From Streptomyces sp. BA2 (GTDB lineage: Bacteria > Actinomycetota > Actinomycetes > Streptomycetales > Streptomycetaceae), in assembly GCF_009769735.1 (NCBI RefSeq), contig NZ_WSRO01000002.1, positions 6,398,001 through 6,462,000 on the forward strand: 64,000 nucleotides of DNA, written 5' to 3'. The notes under the pieces are model-generated. The model was not told where the DNA came from. It saw only the letters and a list, made by a program, of their open reading frames with translations, and did not search any database. The position numbers and the translations under genes were made by a program. This document shows, in pieces, positions 48,049 through 57,983 of this stretch; position 1 is the first letter of the stretch; each line of letters opens with the position of its first letter.

Positions 48049-48870
48049 ATGGACATTCCGGCGCAGGCACACGCCCATCCCTATGGAGGATGGCCGGGCA
48101 ACGAACTCGAAGAGGTGCTCGCGGCATCCCTCGGCACGCCCGGCGCACCCCACACATCCGCGGGGGCCCGCATCGTCGAGGTGCTCGGCCGCAGCCACGT
48201 CTGGGTCCCGCTGCCGAACGGCGGGGCACCGGACAGCGGCACCCTGGACCTGCCCACGCTGGAGATCGACGGCCAGGCATACGTCCCCGTCTTCAGCTCG
48301 GAGCAGCAGTTCCAGCACGTCACCGGCGGCCGGATGGGCTGCACCGTGGCGCCCGCCGTGGAGTTCGCGCGCGGCCTCCCCCCGCAGCTGGGCATCGCGG
48401 TCAACCCGGACGGCACGGTCGGTGTGCCGCTGCCGCCGCCCGCCGTCGCCGAGCTCTGCCGGTCAGGACGGACCCCGCTGGACGGCCCCGCGAGCGGCGG
48501 CCGCGTACGGCTCTTCGAACCGGACTGGCAGGAGGACCCGGTGGACTTCCTGTCCGCCGCCGCCCGCGAGTTCGAGGCCACCGGGGTCGTCCTGAGCGCC
48601 CGCCGCTGCCTGGCGAGCGTCGAGGGCGAGTCGCCCTCCCTGTTCGTCGGCGTCGAACTGACCTCCTGGGAGGGCAACGCGCGCGAGCTGCCGATGGAGG
48701 CCGTGGGCCGTGCCCTCGGCCACGCCCCGGTGTCCTGGCCGGTGAACCTGGTACTGCTCGACGTCGCCCAGGACCCGGTCGGTGACTGGATGCGCGAGCG
48801 GGTGCGGCCCTTCTTCGGCCGGAGCCCGGGCCTCGGCCAGGGCCCGGGGCACGAGCACGGACATGTGTAA
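48049..48870 (+). CDS. SseB-family protein (copy 1)
   Basis: 273-residue soluble protein related to enhanced serine sensitivity protein SseB: an N-terminal SseB domain (about residues 15-140: LEEVLAASLGTPGAPHTSAG, VWVPLPNGGAPDSGTLDLPT, AYVPVFSSEQQFQHVTGG) and a C-terminal SseB-like half (FLSAAAREFEATGVVLSARR, GDWMRERVRPFFGR). In E. coli sseB overproduction raises sensitivity to serine; the molecular activity is unknown. It lies close to genes for serine and glycine breakdown, and a second SseB gene follows 128 bases later. The ribosome site is weak (AGAAGAG next to the ATG). Confidence 0.85.
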   Translation: MDIPAQAHAHPYGGWPGNELEEVLAASLGTPGAPHTSAGARIVEVLGRSHVWVPLPNGGAPDSGTLDLPTLEIDGQAYVPVFSSEQQFQHVTGGRMGCTVAPAVEFARGLPPQLGIAVNPDGTVGVPLPPPAVAELCRSGRTPLDGPASGGRVRLFEPDWQEDPVDFLSAAAREFEATGVVLSARRCLASVEGESPSLFVGVELTSWEGNARELPMEAVGRALGHAPVSWPVNLVLLDVAQDPVGDWMRERVRPFFGRSPGLGQGPGHEHGHV

Positions 48871-48998
48871 GGACATGTGCAGGTACGTGTGTGAGGGTGC
48901 CGTACGTCAAGTCGGTGTCAGGATCGCCGCTTAAGCTGGTTTCATGACCCGGGTCCGGGTCAGCGGGTCATCGGGTCATCGCGAAGGGGCGGTTAAGG

Positions 48999-49772
48999 GT
49001 GAGTGCGTCGGGCACGGCTGCGGCCGGGCAGGTCGAGCACATGCTGCGCCAGGTGACACCAGGGCGCTATGACGCCTACGAGGCGCTCCTGCGGGCGCTC
49101 GCCGCCGACCAGGTGTGGATGCTGCTCTGGCACGGCCAGGCCGGATCCCCCGACGCCCAGTACGGGAACATGGAGGTCGAGGGCCTCGGGTACGCGCCGT
49201 GCGTGACCTCCGCCCAGGAGCTCTCCGCCAGTGGCTGGAACCGCTCGTACGAAGTGGTCAGCGGCGTCGACATCTCCCGCACCCTCTACCCCGACCACTA
49301 CGGCCTCTGGCTCAACCCCCACGCCCCCGGCGGCGGCGTCGGCATCCCCTGGCTCGACCTGCGGCGCATCGCGTCCGGCCTCGACCTGCTGCCCGCGGGA
49401 CCGCTCCGGCTCACCGAGCCTGCCATCGAGATCCCCCAGTTCTACGCCCTGCTCACGCAGAACGCCCACCGCACCCCCGCGGTCCGCTCGCTGCGCCGCG
49501 CCTGGGTGCAGCCCGCGCTCGGCGCCCCTTATCTGGCCATCGGCCTCGATGTGTACGACACCTCGCCCGCCTCGGTCGACGGGGTGCGCGCGATGATGCA
49601 GCAGTCGATCGCCGCCGTCCCCGACGGCCTGCCCGTGTCGACCGTCGCGATGTCCGACGGATACGACCCGGTAGCCATGTGGCTGCGCGCCAACGCGCGC
49701 CCGTTCTACGACCGCGAGGCCCAGCCGGCCCCGGCGCCCGCGGGCGGATACGGCTACCCCGCGCAGTACTGA
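48999..49772 (+). CDS. SseB-family protein (copy 2)
   Basis: 257-residue protein with the same two-part SseB layout: VEHMLRQVTPGRYDAYEALL, VWMLLWHGQAGSPDAQYGNM, PCVTSAQELSASGWNRSYEV and the C-terminal ALGAPYLAIGLDVYDTSPAS, WLRANARPFYDRE. The GTG at 48999 is preceded by an AAGGGGCGG stretch. It is probably co-transcribed with copy 1 despite the 128-base gap of gggtca-rich repeats. The C-terminal tail (Pro/Ala/Gly/Tyr) ends in an 11-bp tandem repeat that covers the stop codon. Confidence 0.85.
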   Translation: MSASGTAAAGQVEHMLRQVTPGRYDAYEALLRALAADQVWMLLWHGQAGSPDAQYGNMEVEGLGYAPCVTSAQELSASGWNRSYEVVSGVDISRTLYPDHYGLWLNPHAPGGGVGIPWLDLRRIASGLDLLPAGPLRLTEPAIEIPQFYALLTQNAHRTPAVRSLRRAWVQPALGAPYLAIGLDVYDTSPASVDGVRAMMQQSIAAVPDGLPVSTVAMSDGYDPVAMWLRANARPFYDREAQPAPAPAGGYGYPAQY

Positions 49773-49795
49773 AGCAGTACTGAAGCAGTACTGAA
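49763..49795. repeat. three 11-bp tandem repeats across the stop codon of the second sseB gene
   Basis: gcagtactgaa at 49763-49773, 49774-49784 and 49785-49795. The real stop codon (49770-49772) is in the first unit; the later units copy it in untranslated DNA. Confidence 0.9.
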
Positions 49796-50104
49796 GCAGC
49801 GCTCAACCTGCCCTGACCGTCATGATGCCCGTTCTGATGGCAGAGGGACCCTATGGGCTCCTGTGGCACCTTGCGACCCAACTGCCCCGTGTTCGACCCT
49901 CGTTCACCTCCGTCCGGATAACGGAACACCTCGATCAGCATCACGGTTGCGCATCCATTCCCCGACAAGGCTGGTAACAGATCGCGACCCCGATGAAGAC
50001 TCCCGCACCAGGGGCGCTTCGCCCCTGTGTACGACGGACTGATCACGTCGCTACAGCGGCAAGTGCGGGCCGGTCACCACCGGTTGAGAGGGGTCCCTGC
50101 CACG
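49796..50104 (+). promoter_or_regulatory. 309-base intergenic region before the oligopeptide ABC operon
   Basis: No gene seen. It contains a hairpin of 8-bp arms (50009-50016 with 50020-50027) and a CTT loop about 78 bases before the first start. This region should hold the operon promoter, but I cannot place it with confidence. Confidence 0.5.
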
Positions 50105-51109
50105 ATGACGGCACCATTGCATGACACACCTGCGGACGCGGACCCGACAGCGGACGTCGCTCCCGCAGATGGTGCAGGGGTGAAGAAGGTCGAGGGGCGG
50201 TCCCTCAAGCAGATCGCCTGGAACCGCCTGAAGCGGGACAAGGTCGCCCTGGCCGGCGGCATCACCGTGCTCGTCCTGGTCCTTGTCGCCGTCTTCGCGC
50301 CCCTGATCGTCTCCCTCCTGGGCCACCCGCCCAACGAGTTCCATCAGGACGAGCTGGAAGACCTGACGAACCTGCCCAAGGGCGCGTTCGGCGGCATGAG
50401 TTCGGACTTCCTCTTCGGAGTGGAGCCGAACAAGGGCCGCGACGTCTTCAGCCGGATCGTCTACGGCGCCCGGATCTCACTGCTCGTGGCGTTCCTCGCC
50501 GCGGTGGTGGCCGTGGTGCTCGGCACCTTCTTCGGCATCATCGCCGGTTACTTCGGAGGCTGGATCGACGCGACGATCAGCCGGGTCATGGACGTGCTGC
50601 TCGCCTTCCCGCAGCTGCTCTTCGTGATCTCCCTGGTGTCGGTCCTCCCCGACGACCTGCTCGGGCTCACCGGCAGCGGCGTCCGCATCGCCGTACTGAT
50701 CCTGGTGATCGGGTTCTTCGGCTGGCCCTACGTCGGGCGCATCGTCCGAGGCCAGACCCTCAGCCTGCGCGAACGCGAGTACGTGGAAGCGGCCCGCAGC
50801 CTCGGCGGCGGCCAACGGCACATCCTCTTCCGCGAGTTGCTGCCGAACCTGGTCGCACCGATCACCGTGTACGCGACGCTCATGATCCCCACCAACATCC
50901 TCACCGAAGCGGCGCTCAGCTTCCTCGGCGCGGGTGTACGCCCGCCGACCGCCTCCTGGGGCGGCATGCTCCGGGACGCGCTGGCGACGTACGAGCACGA
51001 TCCGATGTTCATGGTCTTCCCCGGCCTGGCGATCTTCGTGACCGTGCTTGCCTTCAACCTCTTCGGTGACGGGCTGCGCGACGCCCTGGACCCCAAGGGA
51101 ACTCGGTAA
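50105..51109 (+). CDS. oligopeptide ABC transporter permease (DppC/OppC type)
   Basis: 334-residue inner-membrane subunit of a peptide importer. The OppC_N domain (about residues 35-85; QIAWNRLKRDKVALAGGITV) precedes the five-helix BPD_transp_1 domain with EAA loop YVEAARSLGGGQRHILFREL. The insertion between helix 1 and the core (EFHQDELEDLTNLPKGAFGG) is periplasmic-side. ATG 50105 follows GAGAGGGG at 11 bases. It is first in the operon, ahead of the binding protein; in most peptide transporters the binding-protein gene comes first. Confidence 0.93.
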   Translation: MTAPLHDTPADADPTADVAPADGAGVKKVEGRSLKQIAWNRLKRDKVALAGGITVLVLVLVAVFAPLIVSLLGHPPNEFHQDELEDLTNLPKGAFGGMSSDFLFGVEPNKGRDVFSRIVYGARISLLVAFLAAVVAVVLGTFFGIIAGYFGGWIDATISRVMDVLLAFPQLLFVISLVSVLPDDLLGLTGSGVRIAVLILVIGFFGWPYVGRIVRGQTLSLREREYVEAARSLGGGQRHILFRELLPNLVAPITVYATLMIPTNILTEAALSFLGAGVRPPTASWGGMLRDALATYEHDPMFMVFPGLAIFVTVLAFNLFGDGLRDALDPKGTR

Positions 51110-51211
51110 ACAGCTCCAACTGGCTTGCCCCTGCCGCAGCGTCAGGTGGCTCTTCCCATGGTTCTCAAGGCAGTCAATGCCAAGGACCGCGAATCTCGGA
51201 GGATGCGAGAA

Positions 51212-52981
51212 ATGCCCACAGGTTCCTCTAAACGACGGTTGACCGCAGGCGCGGCCCTCGTCGTAGCGGCGCTGGTGACCACCACGGCGTGCGGCGGCGG
51301 CAGCGACGACGAAGACAGCAAGGGCGCCGGCTACAACGCGGCCATCGGCAAGGTCGCGAACAAGTCGGCGAAGAAGGGCGGAACGCTCAAGTTCATCGCC
51401 AAGCAGGACCTGGACTCGGCCGACCCGCAGCGCGCGTACTACGGCATGACGTGGGACTTCATGCGGTTCTACACCCGCACGCTGATCACGTACGACACCA
51501 AGCCGGGTGCCGCGTCCAACAAGCTCGTCCCCGACCTCGCCGAGTCCACGGCGAAGATCAGCGACGACGGCAAGACCTACACGTACAAGCTGCGTGACGG
51601 CCTGACCTGGGAGGACGGCTCGAAGCTGACCTCCAAGGACATCAAGTACGGCATCGAGCGCATCTGGGCGACCAAGGTCATCACCGGTGGTCCCGGCTAC
51701 CTGAAGTCGACGCTGGACCCGAAGGGCGAGTACAAGGGCCCCTACGAGGACAAGTCGAAGGACAAGCTGGGTCTGAAGGCGATCGAGACGCCGGACGACA
51801 ACACCATCATCTTCAAACTGCCCAAGAAGAACGGCGACTTCGAGCAGATGCTCGCGATGCCGTCGGGCACCCCGGTCAAGCAGTCCGAGGACACCGGCGC
51901 CAAGTACACCCAGCGCCCCTTCTCCTCCGGCCCGTACAAGTTCCAGAACTACAGCGCGGGCAAGAGCATCACCCTGGTGCGCAACCCGAACTGGAAGAAG
52001 TCGTCCGACCCGGTCCGTCCCGCCCTGCCGGACAAGATCTCGGTCACCATCTCGGCGAACCTCGAAGAGAACGACAAGCGCCTGATGGAAGGTGACTACG
52101 ACATCGACATGAATGGCACCGGCATGACCCAGTCGGGTCGTACCACCGCCATTCAGGACCACAAGGACAACGTCGACAACATGCAGACGGACTTCGTCCG
52201 TTACGTCGCCCTGGTGACCAAGACGAAGCCGTTCGACAACGAGGCCTGCCGCAAGGCCGTCTTCTACGCCACGGACTTCGCGAGCCTGCAGAAGACCCGT
52301 GGCGGCGAGGTCGCCGCCGGTGAGATCGCCACCAGCGTCTTCCCGAAGTCGATCAAGGGTCACGACGACTACGACCCGTACGGCATCAAGGAGCGCAAGG
52401 GCAAGCCGGACGTCGCCAAGGCGAAGGCTCAGCTCAAGGAGTGCGGCAAGCCGGGTGGCTTCTCGACCAAGATCTCGGCGCGCACCAACCAGCCGGGTGA
52501 GGTGGACGCCGCGACGGCGCTCCAGGAGCAGCTGAAGAAGGTCAACATCAACGCCGATGTCGACCAGATCGACGGCGCCGACTCCTCCAGCATCACCGGC
52601 TCTCCCTCGGTGGTGAAGAAGCGCGGCATCGGCATGACGATGGCGGGCTGGGGTCCTGACTTCCCGACCGGCCAGGGCTACGCCCAGCCGCTGTTCGACA
52701 GCCGCTTCATCAACGAGAACGGCAACTACAACGAGTCGCAGATCGACGAGCCGAAGATCGACAAGTACTTCGACGACGCGATCGGCACGGTCGACCCCAA
52801 CAAGGCCGGTGAGATCTACACCGAGCTGGCCCACGAGATCGTCGACAAGGCCTACTGGATGCCCTTCATCTACGAGAAGAACATCAGCTGGCGTTCCTCG
52901 CGGGCGACCAACGTCTACTCGTCCGCCGCGTACAGCGGTCGCTACGACTACATCTCGATCGGCGTCAACGACGCGAAGTAG
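51212..52981 (+). CDS. oligopeptide ABC transporter substrate-binding lipoprotein
   Basis: 589-residue SBP_bac_5 family lipoprotein. The signal ends in lipobox LVTTTAC, followed by a Gly/Asp/Lys linker and the binding domain (KGGTLKFIAKQDLDSADPQR, YKLRDGLTWEDGSKLTSKDI, QRPFSSGPYKFQNYSAGKSI, TDFVRYVALVTKTKPFDNEA). It would capture peptides outside the membrane for the flanking permeases. ATG 51212 is preferred: GGAGG lies 9 bases upstream, while the ATG at 51203 abuts that site. Confidence 0.93.
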   Translation: MPTGSSKRRLTAGAALVVAALVTTTACGGGSDDEDSKGAGYNAAIGKVANKSAKKGGTLKFIAKQDLDSADPQRAYYGMTWDFMRFYTRTLITYDTKPGAASNKLVPDLAESTAKISDDGKTYTYKLRDGLTWEDGSKLTSKDIKYGIERIWATKVITGGPGYLKSTLDPKGEYKGPYEDKSKDKLGLKAIETPDDNTIIFKLPKKNGDFEQMLAMPSGTPVKQSEDTGAKYTQRPFSSGPYKFQNYSAGKSITLVRNPNWKKSSDPVRPALPDKISVTISANLEENDKRLMEGDYDIDMNGTGMTQSGRTTAIQDHKDNVDNMQTDFVRYVALVTKTKPFDNEACRKAVFYATDFASLQKTRGGEVAAGEIATSVFPKSIKGHDDYDPYGIKERKGKPDVAKAKAQLKECGKPGGFSTKISARTNQPGEVDAATALQEQLKKVNINADVDQIDGADSSSITGSPSVVKKRGIGMTMAGWGPDFPTGQGYAQPLFDSRFINENGNYNESQIDEPKIDKYFDDAIGTVDPNKAGEIYTELAHEIVDKAYWMPFIYEKNISWRSSRATNVYSSAAYSGRYDYISIGVNDAK

Positions 52982-53055
52982 TCGGTAGCTGCCGCATCAA
53001 CGTAGTCCCACCGCCGAATCCCGCCAGTCCGAAGGGCAGGTGATGGCCCCGGGCG

Positions 53056-54108
53056 GTGACCGGGACTCCTCACAAGGGGGTCCCGGCCACCGCCGGGCCG
53101 CGCACAGTGCTTGCTTATCTCATCCGGCGCCTGATCGCCGTTGTCGTCATGGTGCTGGTCGTACTGCTCGCGACCTTCACCGTCTTCTTCATGTTGCCCA
53201 AGTGGGCGGGACAGGACATCGCCGTCCTCTTCGCCGGCAAGTCTTCCGGTGCCGAGCAGCTCGCGGGCATCCGGATCAAACTGGGTCTGGACGACCCTCT
53301 GCTCGTCCAGTTCTGGGACTTCGTCAAGGGCATCCCGATGGGGCGTGACTACTCCAACGGGTCCGACGTGACCCACTGCCCTGCCCCCTGCTTCGGATAC
53401 TCCTTCCGTACCGAGGCGCCCGTCTGGGAGACCCTCAAGGACGCCCTGCCCGTCACCGCGGCGCTCGCCGCCGGTGCCTGTGTGCTGTGGCTCGTCGCCG
53501 GTGTCGCCACCGGCGTGCTCTCCGCGCTCAAGCGCGGCACCATCTGGGACCGTTCCGCGATGATCACCGCCCTCGGCGGCGTCTCCCTGCCGGTCTTCTT
53601 CACCGGCATGATCGCGATGGGGCTCTTCGTCCACACGCTCGGCTGGGTGAAGATCGAGGACACCCTCACCACGGACGATCCGATCAACATCTGGCTCGAG
53701 ACCCTGATCCTCCCCTGGATCGTGCTCGCGTTCCTCAACGCCGCCATGTACGCGCGCCTCACCCGCGCCACCATGCTGGAAGTGCTCGGTGAGGACTACA
53801 TCCGCACCGCGCGCGCCAAGGGGCTCGGCGAGGCCGTCGTCATCAGGCGGCACGCGCTGCGCTCCGCCATGACGCCGATCCTCACCGTCTTCGGTCTCGA
53901 CCTCGGCGTGCTCATGGGCGGCGCCGTGCTCACCGAATCCACCTTCAACCTGCCGGGACTCGGCCTGGAGGCGGTCAAGGCCATCAGCAACAAGGACCTG
54001 CCGGTGATCCTCGGCGTCACCTTGTGCGCGTCGCTCGCGATCGCCCTGGCCAACCTCGTCGTCGACCTTCTGTACGCCGTCATCGACCCGCGAGTGAGGC
54101 TGGGATGA
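53056..54108 (+). CDS. oligopeptide ABC transporter permease (DppB/OppB type)
   Basis: 350-residue permease: first helix RRLIAVVVMVLVVLLATFTV, a periplasmic segment with two Cys (DVTHCPAPCFGYSF), then the BPD_transp_1 domain with EAA loop YIRTARAKGLGEAVVIRRHA. The start is GTG at 53056 (weak ribosome site); GTG 53107, right before the first helix, is an alternative. The stop overlaps the next ATG (ATGA at 54105). Confidence 0.92.
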   Translation: MTGTPHKGVPATAGPRTVLAYLIRRLIAVVVMVLVVLLATFTVFFMLPKWAGQDIAVLFAGKSSGAEQLAGIRIKLGLDDPLLVQFWDFVKGIPMGRDYSNGSDVTHCPAPCFGYSFRTEAPVWETLKDALPVTAALAAGACVLWLVAGVATGVLSALKRGTIWDRSAMITALGGVSLPVFFTGMIAMGLFVHTLGWVKIEDTLTTDDPINIWLETLILPWIVLAFLNAAMYARLTRATMLEVLGEDYIRTARAKGLGEAVVIRRHALRSAMTPILTVFGLDLGVLMGGAVLTESTFNLPGLGLEAVKAISNKDLPVILGVTLCASLAIALANLVVDLLYAVIDPRVRLG

Positions 54109-55202
54109 CCGAACTGCACAAGACCGGAGCGGCGGTCGGAGAACCCGTCGCTGATTCGGTCGCTCCCACCGCATTCCTCGAAGTACGCGATCTCAAGGTG
54201 CACTTCCCGACCGACGACGGCCTGGTCAAGTCCGTCGACGGGCTCAGCTTCCAGCTGGAGAAGGGCAAGACCCTCGGCATCGTGGGCGAGTCCGGCTCCG
54301 GCAAGTCGGTCACCTCGCTGGGCATCCTCGGCCTGCACACCGCCGGGCAGTACGGCAGCCGCAAGCCGCGCCTCTCCGGCGAGATCTGGCTGAACGGCAC
54401 TGAGCTGCTCACCGCGGACCCGAACCAGGTGCGCAAGCTGCGTGGCCGCGACATGGCGATGATCTTCCAGGACCCGCTGTCCGCGCTGCACCCGTACTAC
54501 TCCATCGGCAAGCAGATCATGGAGGCGTACCGGGTCCACCACGACGTGGACAAGAAGGCCGCCCGCAAGCGTGCCATCGAGATGCTCGACCGGGTGGGCA
54601 TCCCCCAGCCGGACAAGCGGGTCGACAGCTACCCGCACGAGTTCTCCGGCGGCATGCGCCAGCGCGCGATGATCGCGATGGCCCTGGTGAACAACCCCGA
54701 ACTGCTCATCGCGGACGAGCCGACGACCGCCCTGGACGTCACCGTCCAGGCGCAGATCCTCGACCTCATCCGGGATCTGCAGAAGGAGTTCGGCTCCGCG
54801 GTCATCATGATCACGCACGACCTGGGCGTGGTCGCCGAGATGGCGGACGAGCTGCTCGTGATGTACGGCGGGCGCTGCGTCGAGCGCGGCACCGCGGAGA
54901 AGGTCTTCTACGAGCCCCAGCACCCCTACACCTGGGGCCTGTTGGGCTCGATGCCGCGCATCGACCGCGAGGAGACCGACCGTCTCGTGCCGGTCAAGGG
55001 CTCCCCGCCCAGCCTGATCAACCTCCCCTCGGGCTGCGCCTTCAACCCGCGCTGCCCCTACGCCGACATCCCCAAGGACCAGATCACCCGCCGCGAGCGC
55101 CCCGACCTGCGCGAGGTCGAGCCGGGGCACTTCACCGCCTGCCACATGCCGCAGGACGAGCGCACCCGGATCTGGACCGAAGAGATTGCGCCGAAGCTGT
55201 GA
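54105..55202 (+). CDS. oligopeptide ABC transporter ATPase (DppD/OppD type)
   Basis: 365-residue ATPase: Walker [18 protein letters not shown]-loop [12 protein letters not shown], signature [16 protein letters not shown], Walker [15 protein letters not shown], then the C-terminal oligo_HPY region ([33 protein letters not shown]) whose cysteines may bind an iron-sulfur cluster as in other OppD-type subunits. It overlaps both neighbours by 4 bases. Confidence 0.94.
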   Translation: MTELHKTGAAVGEPVADSVAPTAFLEVRDLKVHFPTDDGLVKSVDGLSFQLEKGKTLGIVGESGSGKSVTSLGILGLHTAGQYGSRKPRLSGEIWLNGTELLTADPNQVRKLRGRDMAMIFQDPLSALHPYYSIGKQIMEAYRVHHDVDKKAARKRAIEMLDRVGIPQPDKRVDSYPHEFSGGMRQRAMIAMALVNNPELLIADEPTTALDVTVQAQILDLIRDLQKEFGSAVIMITHDLGVVAEMADELLVMYGGRCVERGTAEKVFYEPQHPYTWGLLGSMPRIDREETDRLVPVKGSPPSLINLPSGCAFNPRCPYADIPKDQITRRERPDLREVEPGHFTACHMPQDERTRIWTEEIAPKL

Positions 55203-56428
55203 AAGACGACACGAAAGATCAGTCGAAGGGCCAGGAGATGACGATCCCGGCGCAGACGAAGGGCGCTCCCGCGTCCGGCGAACCGCTGCTCAAGGTCGAC
55301 GGCCTGGTGAAGCACTTCCCCATCAAGAAGGGGCTGCTGCAGCGCCAGGTGGCCGCCGTGCAGGCGGTCGACGGTCTCACCTTCGACGTACGTCCCGGTG
55401 AGACGCTCGGCGTCGTGGGCGAGTCGGGCTGCGGCAAGTCGACGATGGGCCGTCTGATCACCCGCCTGCTCGAACCGACCGCGGGCCGCGTGGAGTTCGA
55501 GGGCGTGGACATCACGCACCTGAACACCGCCAAGATGCGGCCGCTGCGCCGCGACGTGCAGATGATCTTCCAGGACCCGTACTCGTCGCTGAACCCGCGG
55601 CACACCATCGGCACGATCGTCGGTGCGCCGTTCAAGCTGCAGGGCGTCAAGCCCGAGGGCGGCCTGAAGAAGCACGTGCAGGAGATGCTGGAGCGGGTGG
55701 GGCTCAGCCCCGAGCACTACAACCGCTACCCGCACGAGTTCTCCGGCGGCCAGCGCCAGCGCATCGGCATCGCGCGTGCGCTCGCCCTGCGGCCCAAGCT
55801 GGTCGTGGCCGACGAGCCCGTCTCCGCCCTGGACGTCTCCATCCAGGCACAGGTGGTCAACCTCCTGGACGACCTCCAGGACGAGCTCGGTCTCACGTAC
55901 GTGATCATCGCGCACGACCTCTCGGTCATCCGGCACGTCTCGGACCGCATCGCGGTGATGTACCTCGGCAAGATCGTGGAGCTCGCGGACCGCAAGGACC
56001 TCTACTCCACGCCGATGCACCCGTACACCAAGGCGCTGCTCTCCGCCGTGCCCGTGCCCGACCCCAAGCGGCGCGGCGTCAAGAGCGAGCGCATCCTGCT
56101 GCGCGGTGACGTCCCCTCGCCGATCGACCCGCCCACCGGCTGCCGTTTCCACACGCGCTGCTGGAAGGCGACGGAGATCTGCGCGAAGACCGAGCCGCCG
56201 CTGATCCCGCTCGCCTCCGGCCACCAGGTGGCGTGCCACCACCCGGAGAACGCCGAGGACCAGCAGCCGGGCGACACCAAGCTGCTGCAGGTCGCCAGGG
56301 AGGCGATCGACGTGGTGTCGGTGGTGAGCAAGGCGGAGGAGACGGCGGCTGCGGAAGAGCCGGCGCCGGCCGTGTCCAAGGACGCTCCTGAAGCGGAAGC
56401 CAAGGGTCAGGCGTCAACTGACAAGTAG
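55199..56428 (+). CDS. oligopeptide ABC transporter ATPase (DppF/OppF type)
   Basis: 409-residue second ATPase of the importer: Walker [18 protein letters not shown]-loop [17 protein letters not shown], signature [16 protein letters not shown], Walker [15 protein letters not shown], oligo_HPY end ([37 protein letters not shown]). It carries an Ala/Glu/Lys-rich tail of about 60 residues after the normal end. GTG 55199 overlaps the previous stop (GTGA); the ATG at 55238 has its AGGAG too close, so the GTG is preferred. Confidence 0.93.
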   Translation: MKDDTKDQSKGQEMTIPAQTKGAPASGEPLLKVDGLVKHFPIKKGLLQRQVAAVQAVDGLTFDVRPGETLGVVGESGCGKSTMGRLITRLLEPTAGRVEFEGVDITHLNTAKMRPLRRDVQMIFQDPYSSLNPRHTIGTIVGAPFKLQGVKPEGGLKKHVQEMLERVGLSPEHYNRYPHEFSGGQRQRIGIARALALRPKLVVADEPVSALDVSIQAQVVNLLDDLQDELGLTYVIIAHDLSVIRHVSDRIAVMYLGKIVELADRKDLYSTPMHPYTKALLSAVPVPDPKRRGVKSERILLRGDVPSPIDPPTGCRFHTRCWKATEICAKTEPPLIPLASGHQVACHHPENAEDQQPGDTKLLQVAREAIDVVSVVSKAEETAAAEEPAPAVSKDAPEAEAKGQASTDK

Positions 56429-56537
56429 CACCTGATGACTTGGTAAAAATCAGTCACCAGGTCATGTACACGCCCATACGGGAGAGTGCAGAGTCTGCGT
56501 GTCCGTTTCATCGGAACACGCGCGAAAGGGATGACTC

Positions 56538-57929
56538 ATGGCACTCTCCCGTTCGGCACGTCTGGGGGCACTGGCCACCGCCGCCGCCTCCTTCTGCTTG
56601 ATCGCCGCCGCACCCGCGCCGCACCCCGGCTCGCCCGGCGTCGGCGACCCGTACTTTCCGCAGCTCGGCAACGGCGGCTTCGACGTACGCCACTACGGCC
56701 TCGACGTGGCGTACAACCCCGGCACCGACCGCCTCGACGGCCGGACCACGATCACCGCGCGCGCCACCCAGAACCTCTCCTCCTTCGACCTCGACCTCCA
56801 GCAGCTGCAGGTGACGAAGATCGAGGTGAACGGCAGACGGGCGAAGTTCACGCGCGACGGCGACGAGATCCGCATCAGCCCGCGCGAGCACTTGCGCAAG
56901 CACAAGACGTTCACCGTGACCGTGACCTACGGCGGCGTGCCCGAGCCGCTGAGCGGCCCCATCGTCTTCGGCTCCGACTACGGCTGGATGAAGACCACCG
57001 ACGGCGTCTTCGTCGCCTGCGAGCCCAACGCCGCGTCGACGTGGTTCCCCTCCAGCGACCACCCCTCCGACAAGGCCGCCTTCGACATCCGCATCAAGGC
57101 ACCCAAGGGTCTGACCGGGGTCTCCAACGGCCGGCTCGTCGGCACGTACGACAAGGGCGGACAGACCGTCGCCCACTGGCGCGAGTCCAAGCCCATGGCG
57201 ACCTATCTCGCGACCGCGACCATCGGCAAGTTCGACGTGAAGAAGGGCAGGACCCCAGGGGGCACCCCGATCTACGTCGCCATCGACCCCGTACTGGAGA
57301 ACAGCAACAACGTCGACGTGTACGGCGTCACGGCCGAGGTCACCGACTACTGGTCGAAGCTGTTTGGCCCCTACCCCTTCGAGGAGACCGGGGCGATCGT
57401 CGACGACATGCCGCAGGCGGGCTTCTCGCTGGAGACGCAGACCAAGCCCGTCTACTCCGCGATCCGCAGCGAGTCGACCATCGCCCACGAGATCGCCCAC
57501 CAGTGGTTCGGCGACTCCGTCACGCCCGAGAAGTGGAGCGACATCTGGCTCAACGAAGGCTTCGCGACCTACTCCCAGTGGCTGTGGAGCGAGCACAAGG
57601 GCACCCAGTCCGCCCGCGACGCCTTCCTCGCGGCCTACAACTCACGCCCCGCCGACGCACCCTTCTGGCAGACGGTCGTCGGTGACCCGCAGCGCGACAC
57701 CATGTTCGCCTCGGCCGTCTACGTGCGCGGCGCGATGACGCTCCAGGTCCTGCGCGAGCGCATCGGCGACAAGGCGTTCTTCAAGCTGCTCCCGGCCTGG
57801 GTCCAGCAGAACCGGTACGGGAACGCGGAGACGGCCGACTTCATCCGGCTCGCCGAGAAGATCTCGGGCAAGCAGCTCGACAGCCTCTTCCGGACGTGGC
57901 TGTTCACGAAGGGCAAGCCGGCCCTGTAG
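56538..57929 (+). CDS. secreted M1 family metallopeptidase (aminopeptidase N-like)
   Basis: 463-residue zinc peptidase with a signal peptide (ARLGALATAAASFCLIAAAP). The N-terminal beta domain (FDVRHYGLDVAYNPGTDRLD) precedes the catalytic domain with His317-Glu318-His321 (IAHEIAHQWFGD) and Glu340 (WLNEGFATYSQWLW). It is about half the size of full aminopeptidase N and lacks the long C-terminal helical domain. The substrate-anchoring GAMEN motif reads AGFSLETQTKPVY, typical of this short bacterial subgroup as I remember it. The ATG at 56538 has AAAGGGATGA before it. Next to the peptide importer, it would supply small peptides or amino acids. Confidence 0.92.
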   Translation: MALSRSARLGALATAAASFCLIAAAPAPHPGSPGVGDPYFPQLGNGGFDVRHYGLDVAYNPGTDRLDGRTTITARATQNLSSFDLDLQQLQVTKIEVNGRRAKFTRDGDEIRISPREHLRKHKTFTVTVTYGGVPEPLSGPIVFGSDYGWMKTTDGVFVACEPNAASTWFPSSDHPSDKAAFDIRIKAPKGLTGVSNGRLVGTYDKGGQTVAHWRESKPMATYLATATIGKFDVKKGRTPGGTPIYVAIDPVLENSNNVDVYGVTAEVTDYWSKLFGPYPFEETGAIVDDMPQAGFSLETQTKPVYSAIRSESTIAHEIAHQWFGDSVTPEKWSDIWLNEGFATYSQWLWSEHKGTQSARDAFLAAYNSRPADAPFWQTVVGDPQRDTMFASAVYVRGAMTLQVLRERIGDKAFFKLLPAWVQQNRYGNAETADFIRLAEKISGKQLDSLFRTWLFTKGKPAL

Positions 57930-57983
57930 TCCCGCGGTGCTGCCCTGGTGAGGCCCGTGGCGGCGGGCAGGTAAGAATGTCGC

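Noticed and set aside
52948..54174. Long minus-strand frame opposite the DppB permease
   Set aside because: Glu/Gly/Arg-rich composition typical of an antisense high-GC frame; the plus strand has a clear permease.
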